A DNA stretch of 64,000 nt, from positions 124,001 through 188,000 of the forward strand of contig NZ_JAJTUT010000003.1 of NCBI RefSeq assembly GCF_022399565.1, in the 5' to 3' direction. This document shows, piece after piece, positions 16,817-24,958 of this stretch (within the stretch, counting starts at the first letter, position 1; every line of letters starts with the position of its first letter). The DNA comes from Flavobacterium algicola (GTDB taxonomy: Bacteria; Bacteroidota; Bacteroidia; Flavobacteriales; Flavobacteriaceae). The notes beneath the pieces are model-generated. The model did not search any database. It saw only the letters and a list, made by a program, of their open reading frames with translations, and had not been told where the DNA came from. A program made the translations under genes and the position numbers.

Positions 16817-17578
16817 CTATACCTTATGTAATGATGCAACTTGCTTGTACGCTTCCTCATCAAAATAAAACTTACAGTCAGGATGCGTAGTCAAAATAGA
16901 GGCAGGGCAGGAGGTACTTATCGGTTCTGTGAGGGTGTTCTTTACCGCTTCACTCTTATTAGCTCCTAGAACTACGCAAAACAAATGCGATCCTTTAAAC
17001 AAAGTTGGTATTGTAAGTGTAATAGCTCTTTCTGGCACTCTTTCCATCGACTGAAAACAACCATCATTCACTTGTTGTATGCGGCATGCATCATCAAGGT
17101 CGACCATTTTTACAATCTTCGGATCGTTAAAATCGGCTACGTGAGGATCATTAAAAGCCAAGTGTCCATTTTCTCCGATACCTAAACATACGATATCAAT
17201 TGGACCTTGTTGTAACAGTTGAGTGTATCTCTCTATTTCCTGATCAACATCATTACTTACATCAATGGTATGCTTTTCTACGGCTACTTTAGAAAAAAGA
17301 TTAGCATCTAAGTAAGACGAAAACAATTGCGGTGAACCTGGATTTAACCCAATATATTCATCCATATGAAAAGCAACTATTTTTTTCCAATCGATCAATG
17401 TAGACTTTGTTAGATAGTCTAACATGGAATCTTGAGAGGGTGCGGCTGCAAAAACAATTCTAATACTGTCTTTTGTTTTTAATAATTCAATTATACAGTC
17501 CTCAACCGCTTTTCCTGCAGCAATACCTGTTGTACTTTTGTTAGAAAGAATGTTTATATTCTGTTTAATATCTGGCAT
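16817..17578 (-). CDS. NagB-like glucosamine-6-phosphate deaminase/isomerase family protein (short form)
   Basis: A 253-residue cytoplasmic protein of the NagB/6-phosphogluconolactonase superfamily (COG0363). It contains FHMDEYIGL with the catalytic Asp and VCLGIGENGHLAFNDP, both close to the NagB motifs, and lacks the LmbE extension of the two long NagB proteins here. It probably converts glucosamine-6-phosphate or a related amino sugar phosphate. It is 80 bases upstream of the short GH20 gene and 123 downstream of the GH16-like gene on the same strand, so it belongs to the LacI-controlled susCD unit. This makes three NagB-type genes in one window. A role with another aminosugar phosphate (for example galactosamine-6-phosphate) is possible. 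Confidence 0.85.
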   Translation of the reverse strand: MPDIKQNINILSNKSTTGIAAGKAVEDCIIELLKTKDSIRIVFAAAPSQDSMLDYLTKSTLIDWKKIVAFHMDEYIGLNPGSPQLFSSYLDANLFSKVAVEKHTIDVSNDVDQEIERYTQLLQQGPIDIVCLGIGENGHLAFNDPHVADFNDPKIVKMVDLDDACRIQQVNDGCFQSMERVPERAITLTIPTLFKGSHLFCVVLGANKSEAVKNTLTEPISTSCPASILTTHPDCKFYFDEEAYKQVASLHKV

Positions 17579-17641
17579 TTTTTTTATTTTCTTAATTATT
17601 GATTGAACCTCATTTTATCGAAGTTCCGTTTGGGCTTGTAA

Positions 17642-17679
17642 GAAATGCTGGCACTGCAATTTGACAGTGCCAGAAATTC
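17642..17679 (-). terminator. Hairpin inside the operon (attenuator or partial terminator)
   Basis: CTGGCACTG (17648-17656) pairs with CAGTGCCAG (17665-17673) around an 8-base loop, with AGAA/TTCT pairs further out. No strong U-run follows on the minus strand, so it may be a processing or attenuation site between the GH16-like and NagB-like genes rather than a full terminator. Confidence 0.5.
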
Positions 17680-17701
17680 TGAATTTGCATTTTATTTACT
17701 A

Positions 17702-18490
17702 TTAGAGAATCTCTACGTGGTCGATGATCATCTCTGCTACTTGATTGTTTGAAGGTGCATTCCCTCTAAACAACCATAAGTTTATTTTTAAGTTTTCTTC
17801 ATTCTCCGGTGGAATATCGTTACCCGTGTAGGTCCAAGTATTAATTACATCGTCTGCTATAGGTTGTAATGTATGTCCTTGATAACTACCAAACTCAATA
17901 CTCTTGGGCTGCCAAGAAAAAAAATGTGTCGACAAATCGTTTTTTAACTTTAAGTCATATCGCGATTTATTACCGGCTTTATCGGCAGGTTGTATAGCAA
18001 ATTGTGAATCTTGATTCTCTGGTTTAGACCATTTCGAAAATTCGATATCAATCTCTTCACTATCATTTTTATAAGTAAAAAGTCCACCAACAACATTCTG
18101 ATCCAATTGATCTACTCTACTAGCAACGTAGAAAACGTACTTTTTATATCCTTGAGAGCGACGTAATGTTACTCCAGAGCAATACCATTTTCCGCCTTTA
18201 TTCACAATCTTCAAATGCAAACGCCCTTGATTGTCTACCCAAACATTTTCTTCAGAATCTGAAAAATAATTTGGTCCTGGTCCTTGCACACCTTCATCTG
18301 AAGTCCGAACAATCCATTCGTATCCCGAGAAGTTTATAATTCTCGTACTTATTATTGGGTCTGTAGTATCTTCGTAAGCGCTTGAACAAGAGCTTAAAAA
18401 GAAAGATTGCATCATTAAAAGAAATAGAGGTATCAAAACGGGTCGTTTAATATTTGTTAGAAAATGAGTCTTTACAGGGTGATTGATCAT
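17702..18490 (-). CDS. GH16-like (concanavalin A-fold) lipoprotein
   Basis: The 262-residue lipoprotein has a lipobox LSSC with acylated Cys35. The mature part looks like a GH16-type jelly roll: NYFSDSEENVWVDNQGRLHL, then GGLFTYKNDSEEIDIEFSKW, where E-I-D-I-E fits the ExDxE catalytic pattern of GH16 (nucleophile, assisting Asp, acid/base). GH16 enzymes cleave internal beta-linkages in galactans, glucans or poly-LacNAc; which one applies here cannot be read. It is 4 bases from the preceding fasciclin-domain lipoprotein and in the susCD operon, so it is likely a surface endo-enzyme or glycan-binding protein that creates oligosaccharides for SusCD. A purely binding role cannot be excluded. Confidence 0.7.
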   Translation of the reverse strand: MINHPVKTHFLTNIKRPVLIPLFLLMMQSFFLSSCSSAYEDTTDPIISTRIINFSGYEWIVRTSDEGVQGPGPNYFSDSEENVWVDNQGRLHLKIVNKGGKWYCSGVTLRRSQGYKKYVFYVASRVDQLDQNVVGGLFTYKNDSEEIDIEFSKWSKPENQDSQFAIQPADKAGNKSRYDLKLKNDLSTHFFSWQPKSIEFGSYQGHTLQPIADDVINTWTYTGNDIPPENEENLKINLWLFRGNAPSNNQVAEMIIDHVEIL

Positions 18491-18494
18491 CAGC

Positions 18495-19943
18495 TTATTT
18501 TAATGTGATAGAAACATCGAAGTTGCTTAATGTAGCACCACCAATATCCTCAGCAGATAAAACAATTTTATCCTGCGTTCCAGAACCATTGTTGATGTAA
18601 ATAACATTCATGACATTTATATCTTCCTGAGTAATTTTATCTCCTACTTTTAAGATACTAGCTCCCTTAACCAACCAACCATATTGTGGTAAGCTCATTA
18701 TTGTGAATTTAATATCAGCAGCAGTTGCTCCACCAACTTCTAAAGTCGATTTATTGAAAACAAATGTTTGTCCTTGGTCTAAAGTGATTCCGGTATTGGT
18801 ATCCAAAGTCAAAACAGATGTACCAGATGATATTCTAGCGATCAACATCGGTGCAAGTTGTCCTGCCGTATTTTGTATCGAATGAAATTCATCTGTTTCA
18901 TTACTTCCTGCTTGACCATCCAATACCAATGAAATCTTTTGTTTCTTAGGTAATGATTTATAGTAGTCAATCATACTAATTGAAAACTTGGTAAGTTTTG
19001 AAGTTTTGATACTTGAAACTTTAGGAGTCGATGGTAATTCGGCATTATTAAATGTCAAACCCGTTTCTGTCCATAATGTATCTTTAATAGCAAATACATT
19101 TAGATCTACGCCATATCCGTGGGTAAAACTAACTGCTACTTCCAATTTTAGGTCCACAATATTTCCCGCTTTCTTAAAATTTTTCAAGTCATAAAGTAGA
19201 TAAGCTTTACGATCATAATCACCATTGTTGGTCACATTTTTGATCTTCAGTAATTTGTCGTTTCCAAAATTTTTCCCAGATGAGCTACCACCATTAATGT
19301 AAGTGTCTTGAGCTGCATATATGGTATCATATTGTATCGTAGGATCTGGTGTGCTAGATACAGTCGACAGTGCAGAGAAAAATACTGTAGAGTACAATAC
19401 ATGAATTACGCCATTTGTAGCTTTTAAGTTTGAAGTTACAATAGGCCATTGTTGGCTAGTTCCCTCATTTACATATCCTGTAAAATTGCTACTATGAGAT
19501 AGAAACATGGTTTGACCATTTTCTGCAGTGTAGGCAATAGGGTTATTGTTTGCAAACAAATCAGGATCGTCAAAAGAGACTCTACTTTTTACCACATGAT
19601 ATTTAAGCATGTTTCTTAAAATCGCTACCGGTACTTCTGATAGGTTAGAGTAAGAGTTTGTTTGTAGGTATTTTTTAAAAGCTTGATTTGTTGGTGCTAT
19701 AAATGTTCTATCCGTTTCTGTTTCATACAAACTTTGAAGACCAGTTAATGTTATCGCTTCTTTAAATGAAGTCAAAGAGTCATGCTTCTGAATGTATTCC
19801 CATGCATTTATCCCTAGATTCCCACCTGTTTCTGATCCTTGATAATCAAAATTCTCTTGTATTTCGCAACTAGAAAACATACTGATTGCGACTGTTAGTA
19901 AAACTCCAATCGCAGAGTACAAGGTTAATTTATTTTTTTTCAT
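18495..19943 (-). CDS. Three-domain surface lipoprotein: fasciclin, DNRLRE/CBM96-like, cadherin/CSPG-like
   Basis: A 482-residue lipoprotein (lipobox SSC, Cys26) in the place where SusE/SusF-type surface glycan-binding proteins sit. Residues about 45-195 form a fasciclin (FAS1) domain: FKEAITLTGL, TFIAPTNQAFKKYL, LKYHVVKSRV, NGVIHVL. Residues about 203-370 resemble the DNRLRE/CBM96-like fold (AAQDTYINGGSSSGKNFGND, KAYLLYDLKNFKKAGNI). Residues about 375-482 resemble a CSPG/cadherin-like repeat (ITLDQGQTFVFNKSTLEV, SLPQYGWLVKGA, DINVMNVIYINNGSG). The gene lies 45 bases after susD and 4 before the GH16-like gene. A surface glycan-binding or adhesive role is inferred; no catalytic motif is seen. 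Confidence 0.7.
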   Translation of the reverse strand: MKKNKLTLYSAIGVLLTVAISMFSSCEIQENFDYQGSETGGNLGINAWEYIQKHDSLTSFKEAITLTGLQSLYETETDRTFIAPTNQAFKKYLQTNSYSNLSEVPVAILRNMLKYHVVKSRVSFDDPDLFANNNPIAYTAENGQTMFLSHSSNFTGYVNEGTSQQWPIVTSNLKATNGVIHVLYSTVFFSALSTVSSTPDPTIQYDTIYAAQDTYINGGSSSGKNFGNDKLLKIKNVTNNGDYDRKAYLLYDLKNFKKAGNIVDLKLEVAVSFTHGYGVDLNVFAIKDTLWTETGLTFNNAELPSTPKVSSIKTSKLTKFSISMIDYYKSLPKKQKISLVLDGQAGSNETDEFHSIQNTAGQLAPMLIARISSGTSVLTLDTNTGITLDQGQTFVFNKSTLEVGGATAADIKFTIMSLPQYGWLVKGASILKVGDKITQEDINVMNVIYINNGSGTQDKIVLSAEDIGGATLSNFDVSITLK

Positions 19944-19988
19944 CTTTTCTAGATTTATATTTTAATAATTGTTTGAAGTATCTTGAAC

Positions 19989-21371
19989 TTATCTGTAAAA
20001 AATATTTTGTACTAAATTTGGATTTCTGTCAAGCGCATTTTGCTCGATTGGCCAAACTAAATTATCTTCATTACTGATACCATTTATTGGGTTCATTACC
20101 GAAATGGCTTTTCCTGTTCGAACTAAGTCAAACCAACGATGTCCTTCAAATGACAATTCAATTGATCTTTCATGAAGTATAGCCGATTCTAAGTCACCGT
20201 AAGCAGTAATGGCCGCTGCTTCATTTGCAAATTCTGTAATTCCTGCTCTTTTTCGAATAATATTCAGCAAACGAATAGCTTCTGTTTTTTCATTCAATTT
20301 ATTATGAGCTTCTGCTTTCAGTAGTATGATATCGGCAAGTCTTGCAAGAACGATATTGTTCCCAGATGCTTCAGCACTTTCGTCATTAAAACCTTTTCCA
20401 AAAAACTTCCATATTTTTCTAGGGTCAGAATTTGTAGTGTCGTAGATTAAATCTTTACGTAGGTCATTTTCTTCAAATGAATTTCTAAAGGCGATACTAG
20501 GGTAGTAGTCACTATCAGATCCTATTGCGTACAATACTCTAAGAGAATTGGTTTGTACTTCATTATATCCTAGTTCGAAAATGCTTTCATTCGAATAACC
20601 TGCACTAAAGATTTTATTCCAGTCGGTAATAGCTACAAGAGAGTACAAACTATTATTAAGCACTTTATCGGCAGAAAGAATAGCATTTGCATAATCTTTT
20701 CTCCACATATAAACTTGCGTCAATAACGCATTAGCTCCACCTTTTGTAAATAAAATGCGTGAACTAGTTCCTGTGAAATTATCTCTACAATTTTCTGATG
20801 CAAAAACCAAATCACTCACAATTTGATCTAAAACAACCTCTTTATTTGTTGTGGGAATAAAGAATTCTTGATTAACACTTTCATAAGGTTCTGTAACCAA
20901 TGGTACATCACCCCAAACTCTCACCGCATAGAAGTAAGATAAAGCTCTTAATGCTCTTGCTTGCCCTATCAATTGCAAACTAAAGTCATTTTCACTTTCG
21001 AAAACTAAAGGAACGTACTTGATAGCATAATTGGCACGACTTATAGTAGTGTATAAATTATTCCAGCTCGAAGAGTTTATAGACGGACTTAGCGTGTTTT
21101 GTTTTAAAATAGAAGGGTCGCCAGAGTGAGTCGTTTGTACAGCATCTGCTCTTCCTTCGCCCCAATAGGCAAAGTTGGTACGAAAGGCACCTTGAGCAGC
21201 ATCATATATTCCATATACTCCAGCTTGAGCGTCACTTGATGATTTATAAAATCCTTGTCCAGAAAAACTGCTTACAGGGTCTTTATCTAATATTGAGTCA
21301 GAACACGACATGGCCGTCAATGATACAATAGATGATAGTATGATTTTTTTAAAATTTCTCATTTTTTTCAT
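19989..21371 (-). CDS. SusD-family surface glycan-binding lipoprotein (pair 1)
   Basis: Outer-surface lipoprotein that captures oligosaccharides and lids the SusC channel. It has 460 residues, lipobox AMSC (Cys about 23), and SusD/RagB features: TPR-like helices with QARALRALSYFYAVRVWGDVPLVTEPY near 128-155, RLADIILLKAEAHNKLNEKTEAIRLLN near 340-366, and the C-terminal SIELSFEGHRWFDLVRTGKA signature with NPNLVQN at the end. It starts 5 bases after its susC partner. The pair is controlled from the LacI-type operator at 24531. Confidence 0.94.
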   Translation of the reverse strand: MKKMRNFKKIILSSIVSLTAMSCSDSILDKDPVSSFSGQGFYKSSSDAQAGVYGIYDAAQGAFRTNFAYWGEGRADAVQTTHSGDPSILKQNTLSPSINSSSWNNLYTTISRANYAIKYVPLVFESENDFSLQLIGQARALRALSYFYAVRVWGDVPLVTEPYESVNQEFFIPTTNKEVVLDQIVSDLVFASENCRDNFTGTSSRILFTKGGANALLTQVYMWRKDYANAILSADKVLNNSLYSLVAITDWNKIFSAGYSNESIFELGYNEVQTNSLRVLYAIGSDSDYYPSIAFRNSFEENDLRKDLIYDTTNSDPRKIWKFFGKGFNDESAEASGNNIVLARLADIILLKAEAHNKLNEKTEAIRLLNIIRKRAGITEFANEAAAITAYGDLESAILHERSIELSFEGHRWFDLVRTGKAISVMNPINGISNEDNLVWPIEQNALDRNPNLVQNIFYR

Positions 21372-21376
21372 TTTTA

Positions 21377-24300
21377 TTAAAATCCAATATTTAATCCTAA
21401 AGTAATGGTACGGCTTTGTGGGTACGAACCATCATCAATTCCTACTCTTAATCCACTGTATGAACTAACATCTGGATCGAAACCAGTATATTTTGTCCAT
21501 GTAATCAAATTTGTAGCATTAAGGTAAATGTCTAGTTTGCTGATTCCAGAGGTAGCAAATAAATCTCTAGGGAAGCTGTAGCTTAGGTTAACACTTTTTA
21601 ATTTGATGTAAGAACCATCTTCTATCCATCTGTCTTGAATTCTACTATCGCTTTGCATAGGATCATCTCTAACTGGTTTAGGATAATTAGTTACATCACC
21701 TTGCTCTCTCCATCTGTCCAATGCATCTGTAGACAAGTTGTTGTATGCTACGATAGAATTTCTTTGGTGATTGATTTCACTGTAAATATCATTACCATAA
21801 GCATATTGAAAAAAGACATTTAAGCTAAGTCCTTTGTATGAGAAAGTATTATTGATACCTCCAAAAAAGGAAGGAGTTGCATTTCCGATAACTTGTCTGT
21901 CATCTTCGTTAATGATGTTATCACCATTAAGATCATCCCAAATTGGGTCTCCACCTTTAAAAACTTTACCCAAAGCACCATTTGTAATACCGTTTACATT
22001 GTCTTCATCGCGAGAGTAAACACCTTTAAATTTGTAACCGTAGAATGTACCGATTGGCAAACCTTCTTTTAAAATATGGTAGCTACCATTTTGAATGTAT
22101 CCATTTGTCAATAGATCATCGGGTAAATCGGTGATGACATTTTTATTTGAACTTATATTGAAATTGGTATCCCATTTAAATTCTCCAACCATGTTGCGAG
22201 TGCTCAAGCCGATTTCGATACCTTTATTCTCAATGCTTCCTATGTTTTGTGTGATGTAATCAAAACCTGTTGTTCTTGGAATTGGCACATTGTATAACAA
22301 ATCATTAGTACGTTTCAAATACAAGTCAGTTGTAAAAACAACTCTGTTTTTCCATAATGATAAATCCAGACCTGCATTATATTGCGTGGTAGTTTCCCAA
22401 GTAAGAGCTGCATTTGGCATTACAGTAGGAGCTGCCCCAGAAAAATCAAGGTAGTTGTTTCCAATTGCAAATTCTCCCTGAGATGTGTAATCTCCAATTG
22501 CTTCGTTTCCTGTTTGACCAACACTTAAACGTAATTTTCCATCGTTTACAACACCAACATTTTTGAAAAAACCTTCATCAGAAAATCTCCATCCAACAGA
22601 TGCTGAAGGGAAGTAACCAAATCTATTGTCTGTTCCAAAACGAGAAGAACCATCAGCTCTAAGGTTAGCTTCAAATAAATATTTACCATCATAATCATAA
22701 GACACTCTACCAAAATAAGACAGCATAGAGTGTTCTGAAGCTACATTTACATCTTGATTAGAAATAGTTCCTGCACCATTCAATGTAGTGATATCGTCAC
22801 TAGAGAAATACATACCATCTAATCCAGTTCTGTCGTATCTCCATTTTTGAAAACTAAATCCAGCTACTGCAGAAAGATTATTTGATTCTCCAATCGTTTT
22901 ATTAAAAGTAGCATAGGTTTCATTTCCCCAAGTTAAATTGGTAATGGATCTTACTGAACCTGTATTGTAACCTTCTCTATAGTCTAAAGTAGAAGGAATA
23001 AACTCATCTTCTTTCATCGAAATTAAATCAAAGTTCAAGTTACTTCTGATTTTTAGATCTTTCGAAATTTTCAATTCGGCATACTCACTACCTATAATTC
23101 TGTTAGAGGTATTAAGGTGTGTCGCCAATTCTGCTAATCCGACAGGATTTCTTCGTCCAAATTGATAACCGTTCAAAGAACCATCAGGCAAATACATAGA
23201 AAAAATTGGTGGACGCACTAGAAGTTCACGTATCACACTTAAATTATTAGTACCTGCAGCATTGATTCTATTGTTTACACCATTTGTAAAAGAGATACTT
23301 TGTCCAAATGATAATTTATCTGAAGCTTCAAAGTCAAGATTCAAACGGGAAGTTACTCTCGTGTAATTTGAATTTAAGATAATACCGTCTTGATCTAAAA
23401 AGGAGTTACTCCAAGCGTATTTAACTTTCTCTGAACCACCTCTTACCGAAACTTCGATTTTATGTGATACAGCCATTCTCAATAATTCTTTTTGCCAGTT
23501 TACATCGCCATTGTTTTTAGGATTCAAAGAGTCAATAACAATTCCGTTTGGTTCTGTAGGGACATCCATATTTTTATAAGAATCTATAACAGCAGATCTA
23601 TATTGACTAGCATTAAGAACGCTAAGAGTTCTTGTAATTTCGCTCACGCTCGTATTAACACTTACATCAATTTGAGCTTTCTTATTACTTCCTCTTTTTG
23701 TTGTGATCATTACAACTCCATTGGCTGCACGAGAACCGTAAATTGCGGTAGACGCAGCATCTTTTAAAATTTCGATAGATTCAATATCTCCAGGATTAAT
23801 ATCAGCTAGTGGATTTAAACCAAAGTTTTCAGTACCGTTTAATGTCGAAAGGGAATTTGATTCAATAGCAACACCATCAACAACATATAGAGGAGTGTTT
23901 CCTGAATTTAATGAGGAGTTACCCCTAACACTAATAGACATTCCTCCTCCAGGAGATCCTGAGTTTGAAGTTACTTGAACCCCAGCAGCTCTACCTTGCA
24001 AAGCAGATATTGGATCTTGAGCGTTGGATTGTGAAATATCATCACTATTGATAGATACTATAGATCCCGTTAGGTTTCTTTTCTTTTTAACACCGTAACC
24101 AACAATTACCATTTCATCTAGCTCATTGGCAGATGGTTGTAATGTTACGTTAATCGTTTTTTGATTTCCGATTTTTATTTCTTTATCTCCATGACCTAAG
24201 TAAGTAAATACTAAAACATCAGTAGGGGAGACATTTGTAATTGTATATGCTCCGTCCATATCAGATGTTACACCTTTAGATGTTCCTTTGACTTTCACAT

Positions 24301-24475
24301 TTACACCAAATAGTGTTTGTCCATCGGATCCATCAGTAATTTTACCAGATACATTAGATTCTTGAGAATATCCCAGAGTTGTAATAAAAGATATAAGTAA
24401 AACAGACATAATCTTTTTTGCAGTCGATTTCCTCCTCTTTGCGTACAGAAGGCTTTTTTTAATGAGTTTTTCCAT
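21377..24475 (-). CDS. SusC-family TonB-dependent outer-membrane transporter (pair 1)
   Basis: A 1032-residue TonB-dependent channel for oligosaccharide import. Signal peptide about 1-37; carboxypeptidase-D-regulatory-like domain with SGKITDGSDGQTLFGVNVKVKGT at about 43-65; the TonB-box-like DEMVIVGYG near 118-126; plug with LQGRAAGVQV, YVVDGVAI and SIEILKDAASTAIYGSRAANGV; then the beta-barrel to a terminal Phe. The N-terminal domain is clearly different from the other three SusC proteins in the window, which share an LPGANIxEKGT version. It heads the unit susC-susD-fasciclin-GH16-nagB-like-GH20 and has a LacI-type operator over its promoter. Confidence 0.95.
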   Translation of the reverse strand: MEKLIKKSLLYAKRRKSTAKKIMSVLLISFITTLGYSQESNVSGKITDGSDGQTLFGVNVKVKGTSKGVTSDMDGAYTITNVSPTDVLVFTYLGHGDKEIKIGNQKTINVTLQPSANELDEMVIVGYGVKKKRNLTGSIVSINSDDISQSNAQDPISALQGRAAGVQVTSNSGSPGGGMSISVRGNSSLNSGNTPLYVVDGVAIESNSLSTLNGTENFGLNPLADINPGDIESIEILKDAASTAIYGSRAANGVVMITTKRGSNKKAQIDVSVNTSVSEITRTLSVLNASQYRSAVIDSYKNMDVPTEPNGIVIDSLNPKNNGDVNWQKELLRMAVSHKIEVSVRGGSEKVKYAWSNSFLDQDGIILNSNYTRVTSRLNLDFEASDKLSFGQSISFTNGVNNRINAAGTNNLSVIRELLVRPPIFSMYLPDGSLNGYQFGRRNPVGLAELATHLNTSNRIIGSEYAELKISKDLKIRSNLNFDLISMKEDEFIPSTLDYREGYNTGSVRSITNLTWGNETYATFNKTIGESNNLSAVAGFSFQKWRYDRTGLDGMYFSSDDITTLNGAGTISNQDVNVASEHSMLSYFGRVSYDYDGKYLFEANLRADGSSRFGTDNRFGYFPSASVGWRFSDEGFFKNVGVVNDGKLRLSVGQTGNEAIGDYTSQGEFAIGNNYLDFSGAAPTVMPNAALTWETTTQYNAGLDLSLWKNRVVFTTDLYLKRTNDLLYNVPIPRTTGFDYITQNIGSIENKGIEIGLSTRNMVGEFKWDTNFNISSNKNVITDLPDDLLTNGYIQNGSYHILKEGLPIGTFYGYKFKGVYSRDEDNVNGITNGALGKVFKGGDPIWDDLNGDNIINEDDRQVIGNATPSFFGGINNTFSYKGLSLNVFFQYAYGNDIYSEINHQRNSIVAYNNLSTDALDRWREQGDVTNYPKPVRDDPMQSDSRIQDRWIEDGSYIKLKSVNLSYSFPRDLFATSGISKLDIYLNATNLITWTKYTGFDPDVSSYSGLRVGIDDGSYPQSRTITLGLNIGF

Positions 24476-24506
24476 AGATTGAACTTTATTTGATTATTTA
24501 GCTTTT

Positions 24507-24548
24507 CAAAAATATAGATTATAATTTAATTATGCAAACGTTTGCATA
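24507..24548 (-). promoter_or_regulatory. susC (pair 1) promoter with LacI-type operator over the -33 box
   Basis: TATGCAAACGTTTGCATA (24531-24548) is a perfect 18-bp palindrome with the GCAAACGTTTGC core also found before LacI-type regulator 2 and the GH20 at 12236. On the minus strand its TTTG (24538-24535) is followed after 20 bases by TATTTTTG (24514-24507), matching TAnnTTTG. The operator thus overlaps the -33 element, as expected for repression. Confidence 0.8.
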
Positions 24549-24894
24549 AAGTTATTGAGTATATTGTTGAATTAATTTCTGTTAAATCTTTTATTTTCCT
24601 TAAAACACCTTATTATATACAGTGTTTTCGGCTAATAGATGGTTTTTATTCATTGTTAAAAATTGTACAAAGCGCAAACGATTGTTGTGAATTTAATGTG
24701 AAAGTTTTTTTGAACGTTACTGTTATTAGGGGATGGGACGATTTTGAGTAAACTATTCAATATAAACTAAATGGTGAGATCAGTATTACAACCTTGTTCG
24801 ATCTGTTCGAAAAATTTAAATCGAAAAAAAATTAACTAAAAAGTGAAGTCGGTAAATATATGAATGTAAGGTATTTACGAGTTGCTACTTCAAA

Positions 24895-24934
24895 GCAAAA
24901 AAAAGAGCTTGAGTAAGTAATTACTCAAGCTCTT
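24895..24934 (-). terminator. Terminator of the MFS-GH30-nagB copy 2 unit
   Basis: AAGAGCTTGAGTAA (24903-24916) pairs with TTACTCAAGCTCTT (24921-24934); on the minus strand the stem is followed by a run of T. It is 25 bases past the stop codon of nagB copy 2. Confidence 0.85.
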
Positions 24935-24958
24935 CTAAACCTTATCTAAATTTGTGTT

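Larger units (their letters stand above)
24476..24958. other. Intergenic region between susC pair 1 and nagB copy 2
   Basis: A 483-base AT-rich region. It holds the operator-promoter of susC at 24507-24548 and the terminator of the nagB copy 2 unit at 24895-24934. A partial operator match, GCAAACGATTG, lies at 24674-24684. I see no gene in it. Confidence 0.6.

Noticed and set aside
24674..24684. Possible extra LacI-type operator GCAAACGATTG
   Set aside because: Two mismatches to the palindrome core and over 190 bases upstream of the susC start; too weak to call.
24781..24830. Cluster of TCGA motifs upstream of susC pair 1 as a LytTR-type site
   Set aside because: Spacings are 9, 14 and 23 bp, not 21, and no -7 box lies at the expected distance.
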